From: Strigops habroptila
Lineage: Eukaryota > Chordata > Aves > Psittaciformes > Psittacidae
DNA: 64,000 nucleotides
Direction of reading: 5' to 3'
Assembly: GCF_004027225.2 (NCBI RefSeq)
Contig: NC_044297.2
Coordinates: 1,711,569-1,775,568, forward strand
Below the pieces are notes generated by a model, which saw only the letters and a list, made by a program, of their open reading frames with translations, was not told the origin of the DNA and made no database searches. Position 1 is the first letter of the stretch. Each line of letters opens with the position of its first letter. A program made the position numbers and the translations under genes. This document shows, one piece after another, positions 55,501 to 64,000 of this stretch.

Positions 55501-58500
55501 TCTCCTGCATCTCTCAGAGCTGGTCCTGCTCCATTCTCTTCCTCTTATTATTTATTAAGCCAATTTGAGTGAGGATCCTTCCAAAATGAGACTGCAGCCA
55601 GTTGGGAGCCCTGAGGTTTGACGTGGTTGCTCTGGACTGACCAACCTCTAAGGTGCTGGAGCATGATCCTGCACATGATGCTCTGGTCCCCTGGCCCTGA
55701 TTGTATTTAGATATAAGTTCTTCCCTGTGAGGGTGCTGAGGCGCTGGCACAGGGTGCCCAGAGAAGCTGTGGCTGCCCCATCCCTGGCAGTGTTCAAGGC
55801 CAGGTTGGACACAGGGGCTTGGAGCAACCTGCTCTAGTGGAAGGTGTCCCTGCCCATGGCAGGGGGCTGGAACTGGGTGAGCTTTAAGGTCCCTTCAACC
55901 CAGTCCAAGCTGTGGTTCTATTATAGGGCCAGCAGAGCTCCTCTGCCTGCTTTGCCCCGTGCTTTCTCCCAGGGAACACGGGCACTTCTAAAGGCACTAA
56001 ACACACCCCCTGGCTGGTTTTCTAAGCGCAAACACACCCTTGAATCCAAGCTCGGTGTTTACCCTCGCTGTTTGGTTTGTAAGCTCAGCATCACGGCCTC
56101 CACGTTATCACGTAACGAGGGAGCTCTAATCAGAGACCCAGATGTGGCATCAGCCAGTGGAGCCGATGACAACGACATTGCTTCAACCTGGGAATTTGCC
56201 AAGGGAGATTTTGCTGCCTTTTTCCTCCTGCAAAGCCTCATTCCTGGGAATCCATACCTTGACTTCAGCAGTTGCCGCTCAAACCGCTTGTATCTCTCCC
56301 GTGGCTGTTGAGCTGCTTCCAAGGGGGATTTTGGGTGTTATTTTGGGTCCTCTGGCAAGGGGCAGTGAGTGGCAGGTCAAAGGAAAGCTGATTTGTGCAG
56401 CTCTGTCAGCCATGAGCCGACATACAGGATGTGTAGAGGGTTGGATAACCCCATCCACAGCTCCTTGGCCTTTTTGGGGGGCTATCCCTTGATTCCCTGA
56501 GTTATCTCCAAGGAGCCGAGCAGCCTGTGAGCCTCTTGGCTCCAGCATTCTTCACCCTGGTGTATTTATCAGCCCTCCGAGGTATTTTTCATGCTCTGCT
56601 AGCAAGCAGAACAGCATCTGTGCCAGCAGCAAAGGGAAGCAGGAGCACAGCTTGACCCATGGTAGGGGCAGAGCATGCCGCCGGTGGTGCCCAGCCAAGC
56701 ATCACATCCAGCTCTGCCCACCCGTGCCCGAGGCTAAATCCCCTTGGTGGGCTTACCAGAGACATGAGGACAGTGAGGAGCTTCACTGAGGTGTATTTTC
56801 AGCCTCTGTGTTAAGAGAGGTGGCCAGGGCATGCCCTGTGGCTGGCAGACAGTCTGCACAGCGAGCTGCCAAACTGGTTTAAGCCTCATCCCTGCAAAGG
56901 GTCAACATGGGCTTGTGGCAAGGAGGAGAAATGAAGGTGCAGGGTTGGACTGCCCCAACGCTTGAGCTCTCATGCTTGGGGCACCAGTAGCTCCAGTGCT
57001 GTTCTCCAGCTCTGCAAGCGCTGAATCGGACATCTCTTGGCTACCTGCCTTGCTTAGAGCTGTGCTGAGGGTGTTATTGAGGAGGGATGAGCTGCAAAGC
57101 TTTGGTGGGGTCCAGGTTTGGAGTGATCCATGGCTCTGGGTGACAGGCTCTTGCAGGGGGTGTGTGTGTTGCCCGATAGATTCAATAAGGTTGGGAAAGA
57201 CCTTTAAGCTCATCAAATCCAACTGTTATCCCCAGCACTGCCAAGGCCACCACTAACCCATGTCCAGAGATGAAGTGAGGGTCAGCCAGAGCCTGTGTGG
57301 GGACATGGGGCTGGTCAATCTCATGGTTTAAGCCTAACCAAAGGGACTGAAGCCAGAGCACGGGGGGATACTGGTACCACTGGGAGCTGGAGCCCAGCCT
57401 GCCCTGCATCACCCCTGGGGTGATGTGCTGATCCCGCAGCTCTCCATCTAAGCAGCAAGGCTGTTAACACAGCTCAGGACCTCTGAGCCCCTCTTGTTCC
57501 TCATCTTCTCCTTTCCTTGGAGCACCAGAACTGCTTTTAATGGACCTTTTCAGCTGCAGAGAGACTTTCTTCACTGTCCCCTGTTCCCTTGCCCCAGGAC
57601 AGACGGACACCCCACGGGCCAGGCCGGCTGGAGTCACTGGGGATGCTGCTCTGGTGTCATTGGAATACTAATAAACCACAGGTTTTGTTCCAACCGGAGC
57701 CCCTTTGTGAAAGCATCGGCGGGCACAATGCGGCCCCCGGGGGCTGTAATCTGCCCGGGGGAGCCAGCACAGCACATTTAGTGCATTCAGAAATCAAACA
57801 GTGCTGATAGAGGGCTTTCCCCCAGCCCTCTCCCCACGCTGCGCCGTGTTTAAAACAGCCAGCTTGGCTCTTTTCCCACATCCTGGGTTTGAAACCCAGC
57901 GAGCTGCTTTGGTGCCTGGTGAAACAACAACAAACAGGGAGATGGGCCCAGCCCTTGGGTCTTAGAGGCAGCAGCAGCAGGACCTGGAGCTCCTTTTGGC
58001 CAACGCCAAGGAGAAACTGCTTCCTACGTCTGCCCAGGAAGGCAGCAATGAGTCCCCGGAGCTCTGTTGGGGTTTTTTTCCTCCCTGGTTTCCTGCTTGC
58101 ACCTTTCAACCGTGCCTTGGGCGAGAAGCCACATGCCAGGAGTGCACGGGATTCCTGGGGCAGGGCAGGGAGGTTCTCTCAGGCTGCTGCAGCCAAGCCT
58201 GAACATGAGGGTTTTTCCTTAGAACAAATGTGCAACCAAACCCGTGTTTTGGCAGCTGGCTGCCGGGGTTTAATCATGGAATGGTTTGGGTTGGAAGGAA
58301 CCTTAAAGCTCATCCAGTTCCAACCCCTGCCACAGGCAGGGACACCTTCCACTAGAGCAGGTTGCTCCAAGCCCCTGTGTCCAACCTGGCCTTGAACACT
58401 GCCAGGGATGGGGCAGCCACAGCTTCTCTGGGCACCCTGTGCCAGCGCCTCAGCACCCTCACAGGGAACAACTTCTGCCTTATCTCCAACCTGAACTTCC

Positions 58501-61500
58501 CCTGTTTCAGTTTGAACCCATCACCCCTTGTCCTATCGCTCCAGTCCCTGATGAAGGTCCCTCTCCAGCATCCTTGTAGGCCCCCTTCAGATACTGGAAG
58601 GCTGCTCTGAGGTCTCCACGCAGCTTCTCTTCTCCAGGCTGAACAGCCCCAATGTTCTCAGCCTGTCTCCATACGGGAGGTGCTCCAGCCCCTGAGCATC
58701 CTCATGGCCTCCTCTGGACTTGCTCCAACAGCTCCATGTCCTTCTGATGTTGAGAGCTGTTTGAACTGCTTGGGCTGGAGATTTAGGAGTTTTCACAAGC
58801 ATCAGTAGGGTCAGGAACAGTCTCTGCTGCCTCCTTCCTTATGGAGCTTGAGGTTGGAGCTCTTCTTCCTTGGGAACTCTATGCGTTTGGGCACAGGCTT
58901 GTCTGAATGGGGCTGGTGGGGTCTGTCCTACCAGCAGACACACTCATAGCTCAGCCTCTGCCTTTGCATGCCCTACCCAGGGCATCAGGATAGGTCTTAA
59001 AATGTTGGTGGTGGAGTCACCACCTGCAAGTGTTCACACACCATGTAGACAAGGCCGTCAGTGCCACGGGTTAGTGGTGGCCTTGGCAGTGCTGGGGAAC
59101 ACTTGGACTTGATGATCTTAAAGGTCTTTTCCAACCTGGTTGAGTCTATGGCTCTATGTTGCTTCAATCCCCCATCAACTGTGGGGGTGCCAGGAGTGCA
59201 GAGGAAGGGCAGAAGATACAGACACAGCTCTCATTAAACTCCCCCAAAACTAAAACCTTACCCTCATATCTGGAGGTGGCTGGTTGCTCCCTCGCCTGCC
59301 CCGGGGCTGTCACTGATGCTGTGAATGGGACCCACCACATTAAATGGTTGTTCTTGTCCCGCAGAGGACGGGGACTTCCTGGCGCTGGATCTTGGTGGCA
59401 CCAATTTCCGTGTGCTGAGGGTGAAGGTGTCGGACAATGGCCTGCAGAAAGTGGAGATGGAGAATCAGATCTACGCCATCCCCGAGGAGCTCATGCGAGG
59501 CAGTGGAGTGCAGGTGGGTTCACCCCTTCTCTTCCATCCCCACTCTCCTGGGCACCCCCCCAAGACCCAGAGCTGTGAAATGGGGCTGGAGCAGGGCTGT
59601 GCATCCTATTGCTGCAGCATCCCAGTAAATCCTTACCTTCCTTTGCCTGGAGCTATTAATTCCTAGTGAGGACCACAGAGGTGTGAGGGTGGTGGCAAAC
59701 CACCGGTCCCAGGATGCAGGCACTGCTCTGGTGCATCATCTCAGTCAGGGTCAATGGGTAAGGGCTCACTCTTTGCCCTTTTATTCCAGCTCTTTGACCA
59801 CATTGCCGAGTGCTTGGCCAACTTCATGGATAAGCTGAAAATCAAAGACAAGAAACTCCCGCTTGGCTTCACCTTCTCCTTCCCATGTCACCAGACCAAG
59901 CTCGATGAGGTGAGTGAAGGTCTCACCTCTTTGTGGCTGGGCCTGGGACGCAGTGGGATGTAGATATCCCACACTAATTTAGCTTCTAATTAGGCTGATT
60001 GGGTTCGGGTAGCACACAAGGGCTCTGATGGGAGCAAAGAACATGTGCTGAGGCTCGCGGGGGTGCAGGAGGAGCTGCCTGCCCCCCTCTGCATGGACAC
60101 CTCTGCAGAGAGCAGCAGCCAGCGCTCAAGGAATGCGGCTCCAGCAGGCAGAGGCAGCCAGGACGTGCCGAGCATCACATTCCCCATGGAGCAGCAGGGA
60201 GCCGGTGCCTGTCAGCTCCGCTCAGCGTGCCAGGAGCCGGTGACCGCGCCGCGAGACACAACATCCCACGTGGCCCCGCTCCTGCCTCTGCCGCGCTCGT
60301 GCTCTTGGCAGGGGGCTGCAGCGGGGGGGTCGGTGCTTTCCTTGCCCTTATCTCACCCGGCTTCCCGGGATCGGGCAGGAGAGCGGCTCCATGGGAGCGC
60401 TGGCAATCCGGCACGTCCTCGGGAGCGCGGGGATGGTGGCGTTTCCTACCACCAGGGATGGGGCAAGTCGTGCTCGAGTGCCCGAGCGATGCAGGAGTAA
60501 TGAGGAAGGAGGTTAACGCTTTGCTCATGGTGGAAGTGGGGCTCTAAAAATGAAACCATAAAGAAAGAAGCTGGGAGAGGAAACATCTGTCCCTGGTGAT
60601 TTTGTCCGGCTTCTCCCGCTGCCTCAGTTTCCCCATCTGTAAAGCAAGGAGGGGTTTGCCTCGCTAAGGGCTCCGGGATACAGGATTTCAAATGCAACCA
60701 AGACCATTCCCTTCACCCAGGGCTCAGCTTTGCCTTGGGCCGGGTGCCTGCAATGACTCTGCTGAGCGGGTGCCTCCAGGACCTCCATCCCACAGGGATG
60801 GGTCAAGGAGCATTCTGTAGTCTTGGGAACAGGTTTTGCTCCAGGGCTCCATAAAACCCAGTCATGGGAATCAGGTTCCATCCTGGTGGCAGGAGCAATG
60901 AGCTACTCACAGGCTATTTCACAGCCATAAACCTTATCTGCACAGAGATGCGGAAATCACTGCTGATAGCGCAGCTCGCATGCTGGGAACAGGGAGGGAC
61001 TCACCTCGGGTGCTGTGTGTTCATCCATCCAAGCCCTTGAGGCACAGCTCTTGGTGGGTCTGTCCTCTGAGCGTTCCTTCTTGCTGTTTCTCCACAGAGC
61101 ATCCTCGTTACGTGGACGAAGGGATTCAAATGCAGCAGCGTGGAGGGGAAAGACGTGGTGTCGATGCTGCGCAAGTCCATCAAGAAAAGAGGGGTAAGAG
61201 TTTGGGCAGGTCTGTCACTCCCGGGGTGGTGGGATGAGGTGCTTGAGGCTTTGCAGCTTGGCTCCATGTGGCAGCAGAGGTGTTTCGGTGACACTATCTC
61301 TTCTCTCCACCACCTCAGGACTTTGACATTGACATCGTGGCCGTGGTGAATGACACCGTGGGGACCATGATGACTTGTGGCTATGATGATCATAACTGTG
61401 AAGTTGGCCTCATTGTTGGTGAGCAAAGGGGGAGAATTGGGGCCCATCTTTCTATGAACTGCAGAAGGAGATGATGTTTCTTGCAGGTTTCAGGGTCTTC

Positions 61501-63803
61501 TGTGGGAAAAGGAAAGGGGAGAGTGATAAAAACCAGCATTGCCCAGTGTTTGTTTCCTTCCATCTTCGCTTTTAATGGTGCATTTGGCTGGATGGAGCAG
61601 CTCTGCTCTGGAGCCAGGCTGAGAGAGCTGGGCTGGGGCAGCCTGGAGAAGAGAAGGCTCCTGAAGGGGAGACCTTAGAGCAGCTCCAGTGCCTAAAGGG
61701 GCTACAAGAAGCCTGGAGAGGGGCTTTGGACAAGGGATGTAGGGACAGGCCAAGGGGAATGGCTTTAACCTGCCAGAGGGGAGATGGAGATGAGCTGTGA
61801 GGCAGAAGTTGTTCCCTGTGAGGGTGCTGAGGCGCTGGCACAGGGTGCCCAGAGAAGCTGTGGCTGCCCCATCCCTGGCAGTGTTCAAGGCCAGGTTGGA
61901 CACAGGGGCTTGGAGCAACCTGCTCTAGTGGAAGGTGTCCCTGTCCATGGCAGGGGGTTGGAGCTGGATGAGCTTTAAGGTCCCTTCAACCCAAACCAGG
62001 CTGGGATTCTGTGACTATGGGGAATAAGGGAAAGGCAGCATCCTCTCTCACTGCATCCCTGTGCTCGGTTCAGGTACCGGTACCAACGCCTGTTACATGG
62101 AGGAGATGAGGCACATTGACCTGGTGGAAGGGGACGAAGGCCGGATGTGCATCAACATGGAGTGGGGAGCGTTTGGGGACGATGGTGTGCTCAACGACAT
62201 CCGCACCGAGTTCGACCACGAGATCGACATGGGCTCGCTCAACCCCGGCAAACAACTGTGAGCAGCTCCTTGGCTTCAGCTCGGGGTTTGCTCTGCATCC
62301 TCCATCCTCCCGCCGCGCTGCCGTCAGTGGCACACAGAGGTTGTCCTAGCTAACTAGGTCACCGCGTCCCGCGCCGTGCCAGCTGCACCAATGCAAATAG
62401 GGGCTGTGCCACGCACTTGGGTTGGTTCGCCCAACCGAACCACTCAACACGTGCTTCCCTCGTGAGCCTCTCAGCTGAATATGTTCATTTCTGTCCCTTT
62501 CCCCGGCCAAAGAAGTGATCTGCCAGGCACGGCAAACACCACCACCTAATGTCCGCGTCCAAGTCCTACAGACCTCCCATTCTCCTGATGGATTCTGGCA
62601 GCATGGGTGGGATTTGGGGTGGAATATCTCTGCAAACTGACAGACCCCCTTCAGGTAGTCATAAGTTCTCCTTGCAGAATGATGGTCATGTCAACATGGC
62701 TTTATCTTCTCAGGGATGGGATAAAGTACTCGGGAAAGACATTACCTAGACAGCATTTGGGCCTGGAAGGCTGGCAAGTGGTTTTAACTGTGGCCACCTT
62801 ATGGCACACACAGGCAAGCAAACACAGTCTTGGTCTTCCCCCGTTGACAGGTTTGAGAAGATGATCAGTGGGATGTACATGGGAGAGCTGGTCAGGCTCA
62901 TCCTGGTGAAGATGGCCAAGGAAGGGCTTTTGTTTGGAGGAAGGCTCACACCAGATCTGCTCACTACCGGTCACTTTGAGACCAGATATGTCTCTGCTAT
63001 TGAGAAGTAAGTAGGATCCAGATGGCTTCCTGGGATCCCAGCCCATCTCCCAGCATCTGTGCTGAGGGAATCATAGAATCACAGACTGGTTTGGGTTGGA
63101 AAGGACCTTAAGATCATCCAGTTCCAACGCCCCCTAGATGCCTCACACTAGACCGTGTCACCCAACGCCCCATCCAACCTGGCCTTGAACATTGCCAGGG
63201 ATGGAGCATTCACAACTTAATTGGACAACCTGTGCCAGTGCCTCACTATCCTCACAGTAAAGAACTTCTTCCTTATCTCCAACCTGAACTTCCCCTGTTT
63301 CAGTTTGAACCCATCACCCCTTGTCCTATCGCTCCAGTCCCTGATGAAGGTCCCTCTCCAGCATCCTTGTAGCCCCCTTCAGACACTGGAAGCTGCTCTG
63401 AGGCCTCCACGCAGCTTCTCTTCTCCAGACTGAACAGCCCCAATGTTCTCAGCCTGTCTTTGTAAATACAGCACCCACCACCGGGTTATCCACTGGGCAA
63501 ACCAGGACACTTGAGAAGGCAAAGGTTGGATTTCCAGGCGTGAATCCATGTTTGTCCTTCACTGCGCAGGGAGAAGGAAGGGCTGCAGAAAGCCCACGAG
63601 ATCCTCACCAAGCTGGGCCTGGAGCCGTCCCACGAGGACTGCGTGGCCACCCACCGCATCTGCCAGATCGTGTCCACGCGCTCGGCCAACCTGTGCGGGG
63701 CCACGCTGGCGGCCGTGCTGCGGCGCATCAAGGACAACAAGGGCGTGGAGCGGCTGCGGTCCACGGTCGGCGTGGATGGCTCCGTCTACAAGAAGCATCC
63801 TCA
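43550..63803 (+). CDS. HK2: HK2, hexokinase-2, exons 1-9 (5' part; gene continues past the window)
   Basis: Exons: 43550-43612, 51642-51804, 59365-59513, 59790-59909, 61098-61193, 61319-61418, 62074-62257, 62851-63006, 63570-63803. Lengths 63, 163, 149, 120, 96, 100, 184, 156 and 234 nt follow the vertebrate hexokinase pattern; 1265 nt encode about 421 of ~917 residues. The N-terminus [20 protein letters not shown] is the hydrophobic helix that docks HK2 on mitochondrial VDAC. The N-terminal catalytic lobe is intact: [13 protein letters not shown] (phosphate loop), [11 protein letters not shown] (glucose-binding Ser), [13 protein letters not shown] (catalytic Asp) and [11 protein letters not shown] (glucose-binding Glu). 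The lobe phosphorylates glucose using ATP; in HK2 both halves are active. HK1 and HK3 fit the N-terminus less well. Intron 1 is 8 kb and intron 2 is 7.6 kb. CR1 tails sit in introns 2, 6 and 8. Confidence 0.98.
43640..43990. repeat. Polypurine tract (GGGAAAAAGG)n in HK2 intron 1
   Basis: About 350 bp of almost pure A/G on the plus strand (GGGGAAAAAGG, AAAGGGAAAAA modules), broken only briefly near 43908-43925 by CCCCCTCCCCCC. It starts about 30 bp after the exon 1 donor. Confidence 0.95.
44040..44400. promoter_or_regulatory. CpG-island-like block in HK2 intron 1
   Basis: Dense CpG (GGCCCCGCGGGCCCGGC, GTGCCGCGGCGGGCGCC) lies 500-800 bp after the HK2 ATG, with a (TG)n run at 44384-44394. It is probably part of the CpG island of the HK2 promoter. 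Confidence 0.55.
44760..50640. other. HK2: HK2 intron 1 interior, no repeats or exons recognised
   Basis: Nearly 6 kb without a CR1 tail or tandem array, which is unusual for this window. No exon was supported. AT-richer segments near 45960-46000 and 48800-48970 stand out from the GC-rich background and could be regulatory. Confidence 0.4.
50648..50708 (+). promoter_or_regulatory. Candidate internal HK2 promoter / alternative first exon
   Basis: TATAAAAG at 50648-50655 is followed 53 bp later by a good donor (GCAGACAG|GTGAGC, boundary 50708/50709), about 930 bp before exon 2. An RNA starting ~30 bp after the TATA box would have a tiny first exon that could splice to exon 2 at 51642. Any ATG in it is out of phase with exon 2, so translation would start inside exon 2 at about YHMRLSEE. 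Confidence 0.25.
51812..52272 (-). repeat. CR1 LINE tail, type A, 8-10 bp after HK2 exon 2
   Basis: A minus-strand copy from GAGATCATGGAATGATTTGAGG to CTGGACTCGCTCCAACA. It starts within about 10 bases of the exon 2 donor (51804/51805). Confidence 0.93.
52290..53225. other. HK2 intron 2, nothing recognised
   Basis: No exon or repeat was supported between two CR1 tails. Confidence 0.45.
53230..53540 (-). repeat. Old, diverged CR1 LINE tail
   Basis: The pattern TTGGAAGGAACCTTTAAAGG to GGGATGGGGCAGCCACCGC is followed by more diverged ORF2-proximal sequence (TTAAAACCATCATCCCTTGTCC). It is more diverged than the other copies, so probably older. Confidence 0.85.
53560..53640 (-). repeat. CR1 LINE tail fragment
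   Basis: CATAGAATCATAGAGTAGTTATGG to CCGCCCTGACATGGGCAG, directly beside the older copy at 53230-53540. Confidence 0.85.
53650..55700. other. HK2 intron 2, nothing recognised
   Basis: Two kilobases with no supported exon, CR1 tail or tandem array. Confidence 0.45.
55708..55922 (+). repeat. CR1 LINE tail, type A
   Basis: A plus-strand copy of about 215 bp from AAGTTCTTCCCTGTGAGGGT to CAAGCTGTGGTTCTATTATA, in HK2 intron 2. Confidence 0.92.
55930..57175. other. HK2 intron 2, nothing recognised
   Basis: No exon, repeat or regulatory site was supported. Confidence 0.45.
57178..57268 (-). repeat. CR1 LINE tail fragment, type B
   Basis: GATTCAATAAGGTTGGGAAAGACC through CCACTAACCCATG, in HK2 intron 2. 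Confidence 0.85.
57270..58270. other. HK2 intron 2, nothing recognised
   Basis: No exon or repeat was supported. Confidence 0.45.
58272..58745 (-). repeat. CR1 LINE tail, type A, ~470 bp
   Basis: A minus-strand copy from AATCATGGAATGGTTTGGG to CAACAGCTCCATGTCCTTC, in HK2 intron 2. Confidence 0.93.
59022..59160 (+). repeat. CR1 LINE tail fragment, type B
   Basis: A plus-strand copy from CTGCAAGTGTTCACACACCA to TTGAGTCTATGGCTCTATG, ending about 200 bp before HK2 exon 3. Confidence 0.9.
59940..61080. other. HK2 intron 4, nothing recognised
   Basis: An 1.2-kb intron between exons 59790-59909 and 61098-61193, with no CR1 tail or tandem array. Confidence 0.5.
61592..62025 (+). repeat. CR1 LINE tail, type A
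   Basis: A plus-strand copy from ATGGAGCAGCTCTGCTCTGG to GGCTGGGATTCTGTGACTATG. It fills most of HK2 intron 6, in sense with the gene, and ends about 50 bp from exon 7. Confidence 0.93.
62258..62850. other. HK2 intron 7, nothing recognised
   Basis: About 590 bp with consensus ends (CT|GTGAGC and GACAG|G) and no repeat recognised. Confidence 0.5.
63068..63468 (-). repeat. CR1 LINE tail, type A, diverged
   Basis: A minus-strand copy from GGAATCATAGAATCACAGACTGG to AATGTTCTCAGCCTGTC. The part nearest its 3' end is more diverged (CCTCACACTAGACCGTGTCA). It lies in HK2 intron 8. Confidence 0.92.
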
Positions 63804-63839
63804 GTGAGTCTGTGAGGGGCTGGCGGGGAGGGGGGTGAG

Positions 63840-64000
63840 AGAACCATAGAACCAACCGGGTTGGAAAAGAGCTTTAAGCTCATCAAGCCCAACCGTTCCC
63901 CAGCAGTGCCAAGGCCACCACTAACCCATGGCACTGAGGCCTCGGCTACACGGGGTGTGAACACTTGCAGGGACGGTGACTCCAGCCCTGCCCTGGGCAG
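63840..64000 (-). repeat. CR1 LINE tail, type B, cut by the window edge
   Basis: GAACCATAGAACCAACCGGG through CCACTAACCCATGGCACTGA, running off the right edge, in HK2 intron 9. Confidence 0.92.

Noticed and set aside
4178-64000. Strand bias of CR1 tails relative to genes
   Set aside because: MXD1 and HK2 introns contain both orientations; the antisense excess in SNRNP27, ADD2 and FIGLA rests on too few copies.
1-64000. tRNA, rRNA, microRNA or snoRNA genes
   Set aside because: No tRNA A/B box pair, rRNA segment or recognisable C/D or H/ACA snoRNA was found by eye. A covariance-model search could still find a weak one.
1-64000. Endogenous retroviruses, LTR elements or DNA transposons
   Set aside because: No LTR-like direct repeats, polymerase motifs or terminal inverted repeats were recognised; all interspersed repeats seen are CR1 tails.

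Overview
The window is vertebrate nuclear DNA and almost certainly from a bird. It carries multi-exon genes with GT-AG introns and about 27 short, 5'-truncated CR1 (Chicken Repeat 1) LINE tails. It is GC-rich, with compact introns and many minisatellites, which is typical of an avian microchromosome. No prokaryotic, viral or plasmid gene organisation and no retroviral element were recognised. Species cannot be fixed from the sequence alone.

Five protein-coding genes were reconstructed exon by exon from splice sites, reading-frame phase and recalled family sequences. Reading the + strand left to right: MXD1 (minus, CDS 2960-11278, 6 exons, 221 aa), SNRNP27 (minus, 12165-14603, 6 exons, 156 aa), ADD2 beta-adducin (minus, 17558-25425, 14 coding exons, 715 aa), FIGLA (minus, 27367-30385, 3 clear exons plus a tentative last one) and HK2 hexokinase-2 (plus, from 43550, first 9 exons, running off the right edge). 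The first four lie head-to-tail on the minus strand. HK2 points the other way, so FIGLA and HK2 are divergent across about 13 kb of intergenic DNA. All these genes are on human 2p12-p13, but there MXD1/SNRNP27, ADD2/FIGLA and HK2 are spread over several megabases.

The genes do not form an operon or pathway. MXD1 is a MAX-partner repressor, SNRNP27 a tri-snRNP splicing protein, ADD2 a spectrin-actin capping protein, FIGLA an oocyte bHLH factor and HK2 a glycolytic enzyme of the outer mitochondrial membrane.

The DNA outside exons is dominated by two things. The first is CR1 tails of two recognisable kinds, called A and B here. A ends in the ...TCCAACCCAAACC...TTCTATGAT tail with CCACTAGAGCAGGTTGCTCC on the opposite strand; B carries CCACTAACCCATGGCACTGA. 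The second is locally expanded tandem repeats, at least a dozen unrelated units. These include a (GGGGCC)7 tract just upstream of the MXD1 start codon, a 249-bp x4 satellite just upstream of FIGLA, a minisatellite with an inverted block in FIGLA intron 1, a 1-kb CA-rich minisatellite abutting the HK2 promoter, and a ~340-bp polypurine tract at the start of HK2 intron 1. I found no wholly new gene system. The best candidates for new biology are regulatory: the repeats at promoters, a GATA triplet with 21-bp spacing, a candidate internal HK2 promoter, and an isolated exon-like unit in the FIGLA-HK2 interval.
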